Of a stretch of DNA of 16,296 nucleotides, positions 13,714 to 16,296 are shown in pieces. Where the stretch lies: the NCBI RefSeq assembly GCF_004138495.1, contig NZ_ML142854.1, positions 193,708 through 210,003 of the forward strand. Reading direction: 5' to 3'. Below the pieces are notes generated by a model that saw only the letters and a list, made by a program, of their open reading frames with translations, did not search any database and was not told the DNA's origin. Made by a program: the position numbers and the translations under genes. Source of the DNA: Phytoactinopolyspora endophytica. GTDB taxonomy: Bacteria; Actinomycetota; Actinomycetes; Jiangellales; Jiangellaceae. How positions within the stretch are numbered: the stretch's first letter is position 1; each line of letters opens with the position of its first letter.

Positions 13714-14397
13714 GTGAGCTCTTTAGACGCGGCCGTGTTGGCCGAGATGGCCCGGAGCTTGTCGGAAGAGGCCGGGCTCGACGAGACAGTGCAGCAAGTG
13801 GTCCACTTTGCGACCGAGATGACTGGTGCCGAGGACGGCGGAGTGGTTCTGGTTAATGGCTCCGACCGGCTGGAGCGGGTCGGAGCGTCGGATGAGACGG
13901 CGGAGCAGGCCGACGAGTGGCAGGACGTGCTCCACGAAGGGCCGGGCATCAGCGCGGCACGGGCTCACCGGCCATTCCTGGTGCGGGACATCAGCCATGA
14001 TGGCCGTTGGCCCAGGTGGGGACCGATCGCCGCGGGCCTCGGTGTGCATAGCGCGGTGAGCACGTGCCTGTTCACCGGCCGTCGTACGCTCGGCACGCTC
14101 AACCTCTACGCCTCGGAGCCGGACGGGCTGGACAAGGACGACGCGGAACGGGCCGAGGCATTGGCGTGTCACGCTGCCGTGGCGATCGACAATGCTCAGG
14201 AGGAGTCGGGCCTGCGCCAGGCGATGCAGACGAGGAACGTCATCGGCCAGGCGCAGGGCCTGCTCATGGAGCGGTACGAGCTGGACGCCCAGCGCGCCTT
14301 CGAGGTGCTGCGTCGCTACTCGCAGGACACCAACATCAAGCTTCGTGACGTCGCCGAACAGTTGGTCGCGACTCGCAAGCTTCCCGACGGTGCGTGA
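13714..14397 (+). CDS. GAF-ANTAR transcription antitermination regulator
   Basis: A 227-residue cytoplasmic regulator. The GAF sensor domain spans about residues 17-160 (GLDETVQQVVHFATEMTGAE, HEGPGISAARAHRPFLVRDI, GVHSAVSTCLF, RTLGTLNLYASEPDGLD). The C-terminal ANTAR domain at 165-220 shows NVIGQAQGLLMERYELDAQR and FEVLRRYSQDTNIKLRDVAE, the three-helix RNA-binding signature. ANTAR proteins bind paired hexaloop hairpins in nascent RNA and prevent termination. The GAF domain probably senses a small molecule or redox state, since no receiver domain is present. The GTG start at 13714 is set by a GGAGG five bases away. It is divergent from the BaeRF gene and convergent with tex (47 bp between stops, no strong hairpin). 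The RNA targets are not visible in this window. Confidence 0.93.
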   Translation: MSSLDAAVLAEMARSLSEEAGLDETVQQVVHFATEMTGAEDGGVVLVNGSDRLERVGASDETAEQADEWQDVLHEGPGISAARAHRPFLVRDISHDGRWPRWGPIAAGLGVHSAVSTCLFTGRRTLGTLNLYASEPDGLDKDDAERAEALACHAAVAIDNAQEESGLRQAMQTRNVIGQAQGLLMERYELDAQRAFEVLRRYSQDTNIKLRDVAEQLVATRKLPDGA

Positions 14398-14444
14398 GCC
14401 GGGAGTGGGTCGCGTCGAGGGTTCCGAGTCCGGCGCGTAGCCCT

Positions 14445-16296
14445 TCAGTCCTTGGGGAGCTGGTAACCGGCGCGGCGCAGCGCATCGGCTACCGCGCCCT
14501 GTGGATTGGATCCTCGGCCGGCGTCGCGGTTTCCGCGAGGCTTGCCCTTTCCGCGGTTGCCGGTGCCCGATGACGAGCCGGTGCCGGACGAGCCGCGGCG
14601 CTCGCCGCGCTTGTCCGACGACGGTCGTCCCTGCGAGCCGGCGCCGGGTACGTCGTCGTCGAGCCGCAGTGTCAGCGAGATCCGATTGCGCGGAACGTCG
14701 ACCTCGAGCACCTTCACCTTGACGACGTCGCCCGGCTTCACCACCTCGCGGGGATCCTTGATGAACTCGTGCGACATCGCCGAGATGTGCACCAGCCCGT
14801 CTTGGTGGACACCCACGTCGACGAACGCACCGAAGGCCGCCACGTTGGTCACCACACCCTCAAGCCGCATCCCCGGCTTCAGGTCGGCGACGGTCTCCAC
14901 ACCGTCGGTGAAGGTCGCGGTCTTGAACGACGGGCGGGGGTCCCGGCCCGGCTTCTCCAGCTCCGAGAGGACGTCGGTCACGGTGGGCAGGCCGTAGGTC
15001 TCGTCGACGAAGTCGGAGGGCTTGAGCCCGCGCAACGCACGCTCACTGCCGAGCAGGCTCTTGAGGTCACCGCCCGCTGCCTCGGCGATCCGGCGTGCCA
15101 GCGGATACGACTCCGGATGCACGCTCGAGGCGTCCAGCGGCTCATCGCCCCCGCGGATCCGCAGGAACCCCGCGGACTGCTCGAACGCCTTCGGCCCGAG
15201 CCGCGGCACCTCCTGCAACGCTGTGCGGGAGCGGAACGATCCCTTGGACTCTCGATGGGTGACGATGTTCTCCGCCAGTCCGCTGCTGATGCCGGAGACC
15301 CGGGCCAGCAGCGGCGTGGACGCGGTGTTCAGATCGACGCCGACGGCGTTCACGCAGTCCTCGACCACCGCGTCCAGGGAACGCGAGAGGTCGTTCTCGG
15401 AGAGGTCGTGCTGATACTGGCCGACGCCGATCGACTTCGGCTCGATCTTCACCAGTTCCGCGAGCGGGTCCTGCAGGCGCCGGGCGATGGACACCGCACC
15501 GCGTAGCGAGACATCCAGGTCGCCAAGCTCGCGGGAGGCGAACGATGACGCGGAGTAGACCGAGGCGCCGGCCTCGGAGATCATGATCTTGGACATGTTG
15601 AGGTCTGGGCAGAGCTTCACCAGCTCGGCGGCGAGCTGGTCGGTCTCCCGGGATGCCGTGCCGTTGCCGATGGCGACCAGCTCCACCCGATGCTCACGGG
15701 CCAGCTTCTCCAGGACGACGAGGGCCTCGTTCCACTGCCCCTGCGGCTTGTGCGGATAGACCGCGGACGTGGCGACGACCTTGCCGGTGACATCGACCAC
15801 GGCGACCTTCACGCCGGTGCGGTAGGCCGGGTCGAGGCCCATCGTGGGGCGGGTGCCGGCGGGCGCGGCGAGCAGCAGGTCGCGGAGGTTGCCGGCGAAC
15901 ACCCGGATGGCCTCCTCTTCCGCGGCCTGGCGGACTCGCATCCGCAGATCCACCGAGAGGTTGACCATGATCCGGGTACGCCAAGCCCATTGCACCGTCT
16001 TGACCAGCCAGGCGTCGGCGGCGCGTCCTTGATTCTCGATCCCGAACCTGGAGGCGATCGCGGACTCATATCCGTTGAGTGAGCCGGGCGCGGCGACGGA
16101 GCCGTCGTCGTCGGGAGAGGGCTTCACCGTGAGATCGAGGATCTCCTCTTTCTCGCCCCTGAAGACGGCGAGCGCCCGGTGGGAGGGGAGCTTCGTCAGT
16201 GGCTCGGAGAAGTCGAAGTAGTCCGAGAACTTCGCACCACTCTCGGCGGCGCCCTCCCGGACCTTGGAGACCATGTGGCCCCGGTTCCAGACCCGC
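14445..16296 (-). CDS. tex: Tex family S1 RNA-binding protein, N-terminus beyond the right edge
   Basis: The C-terminal 616 codons of Tex, a transcription accessory protein that binds RNA and the transcription complex. The frame is open through the right edge, so the first 180 or so of about 800 residues are missing. Counting from the first visible Met (codon at 16274): a central helical region lies at 60-140. The YqgF/RuvC-like domain is at about 143-245 (TMGLDPAYRTGVKVAVVDVT, then VAIGNGTASRETD). Helix-hairpin-helix repeats are at about 315-375 (DLNTASTPLLARVSGIS, RTALQEVPRLGPKAFEQ). The S1 domain is at about 467-538 (GMRLEGVVTNVAAFGAFVDV, QDGLVHISAMS). A basic Gly/Ser/Arg/Lys-rich tail follows from 545 and ends QLPKD. 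The tail probably adds RNA affinity and is longer than in E. coli YhgF. It is convergent with the GAF-ANTAR gene. The promoter is outside the window. Confidence 0.95.
   Translation of the reverse strand, partial: RVWNRGHMVSKVREGAAESGAKFSDYFDFSEPLTKLPSHRALAVFRGEKEEILDLTVKPSPDDDGSVAAPGSLNGYESAIASRFGIENQGRAADAWLVKTVQWAWRTRIMVNLSVDLRMRVRQAAEEEAIRVFAGNLRDLLLAAPAGTRPTMGLDPAYRTGVKVAVVDVTGKVVATSAVYPHKPQGQWNEALVVLEKLAREHRVELVAIGNGTASRETDQLAAELVKLCPDLNMSKIMISEAGASVYSASSFASRELGDLDVSLRGAVSIARRLQDPLAELVKIEPKSIGVGQYQHDLSENDLSRSLDAVVEDCVNAVGVDLNTASTPLLARVSGISSGLAENIVTHRESKGSFRSRTALQEVPRLGPKAFEQSAGFLRIRGGDEPLDASSVHPESYPLARRIAEAAGGDLKSLLGSERALRGLKPSDFVDETYGLPTVTDVLSELEKPGRDPRPSFKTATFTDGVETVADLKPGMRLEGVVTNVAAFGAFVDVGVHQDGLVHISAMSHEFIKDPREVVKPGDVVKVKVLEVDVPRNRISLTLRLDDDVPGAGSQGRPSSDKRGERRGSSGTGSSSGTGNRGKGKPRGNRDAGRGSNPQGAVADALRRAGYQLPKD

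Noticed and set aside
1..16296. Mobile element, phage, CRISPR or tRNA/rRNA content
   Set aside because: No transposase or integrase motifs, no regularly spaced repeats and no recognisable tRNA or rRNA sequence were seen; gene content and base composition are uniform.

Overview
This is a GC-rich window with third-codon-position G/C bias, GTG starts and actinobacterial protein families (GAF-ANTAR regulator, WYL regulators, Rv2629-like BaeRF protein, MMPL exporter, human-type transketolase). The host is almost certainly an actinomycete. The genus cannot be fixed from this sequence alone. All genes look chromosomal, and no insertion sequence, phage gene, CRISPR array, tRNA or rRNA was seen.

Left block (1-3358): the C-terminal two thirds of an MMPL exporter enters from the left edge. 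It ends at a long hairpin shared with a convergent PPOX/FMN-type oxidoreductase gene. That gene is divergent from a WYL-domain regulator, and a TGACA-N5-TGTCA inverted repeat lies between them as the likely operator. The regulator gene runs head-on into a small HesB-like gene without cysteines.

Middle block (3487-9563): two translationally coupled DUF202 (YidH/YidG-like, Vtc1-fold) membrane proteins read left. Across only 56 bp a 620-residue transketolase of the human type reads right. The transketolase ends at a second hairpin that shares a CCGGTGATCAT(S)AAC core with the first. Next, reading left, is a two-gene operon of an orphan ATP-grasp ligase followed by a CocE/NonD-type serine hydrolase.

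Right block (9564-16296): a zinc alcohol/formaldehyde dehydrogenase-like gene and a type II NADH dehydrogenase read right. A BaeRF/Rv2629-like protein reads left and is divergent from a GAF-ANTAR RNA-binding antiterminator. The Tex RNA-binding protein gene reads left and runs off the right edge, so its N-terminus is missing.

The most coherent new signal is regulatory. Three promoters matching the actinobacterial general-stress sigma consensus (GTTT or GNNT, 15-nt spacer, GGGTA) lie within 1.4 kb. One precedes the ATP-grasp/hydrolase operon, one the dehydrogenase and one NDH-2, and a weaker fourth match precedes transketolase. This suggests a local stress-induced set combining redox metabolism (dehydrogenase, NDH-2, perhaps transketolase) with an uncharacterised ligase/hydrolase pair. 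Functions come from motif recognition by eye; no database search was possible.
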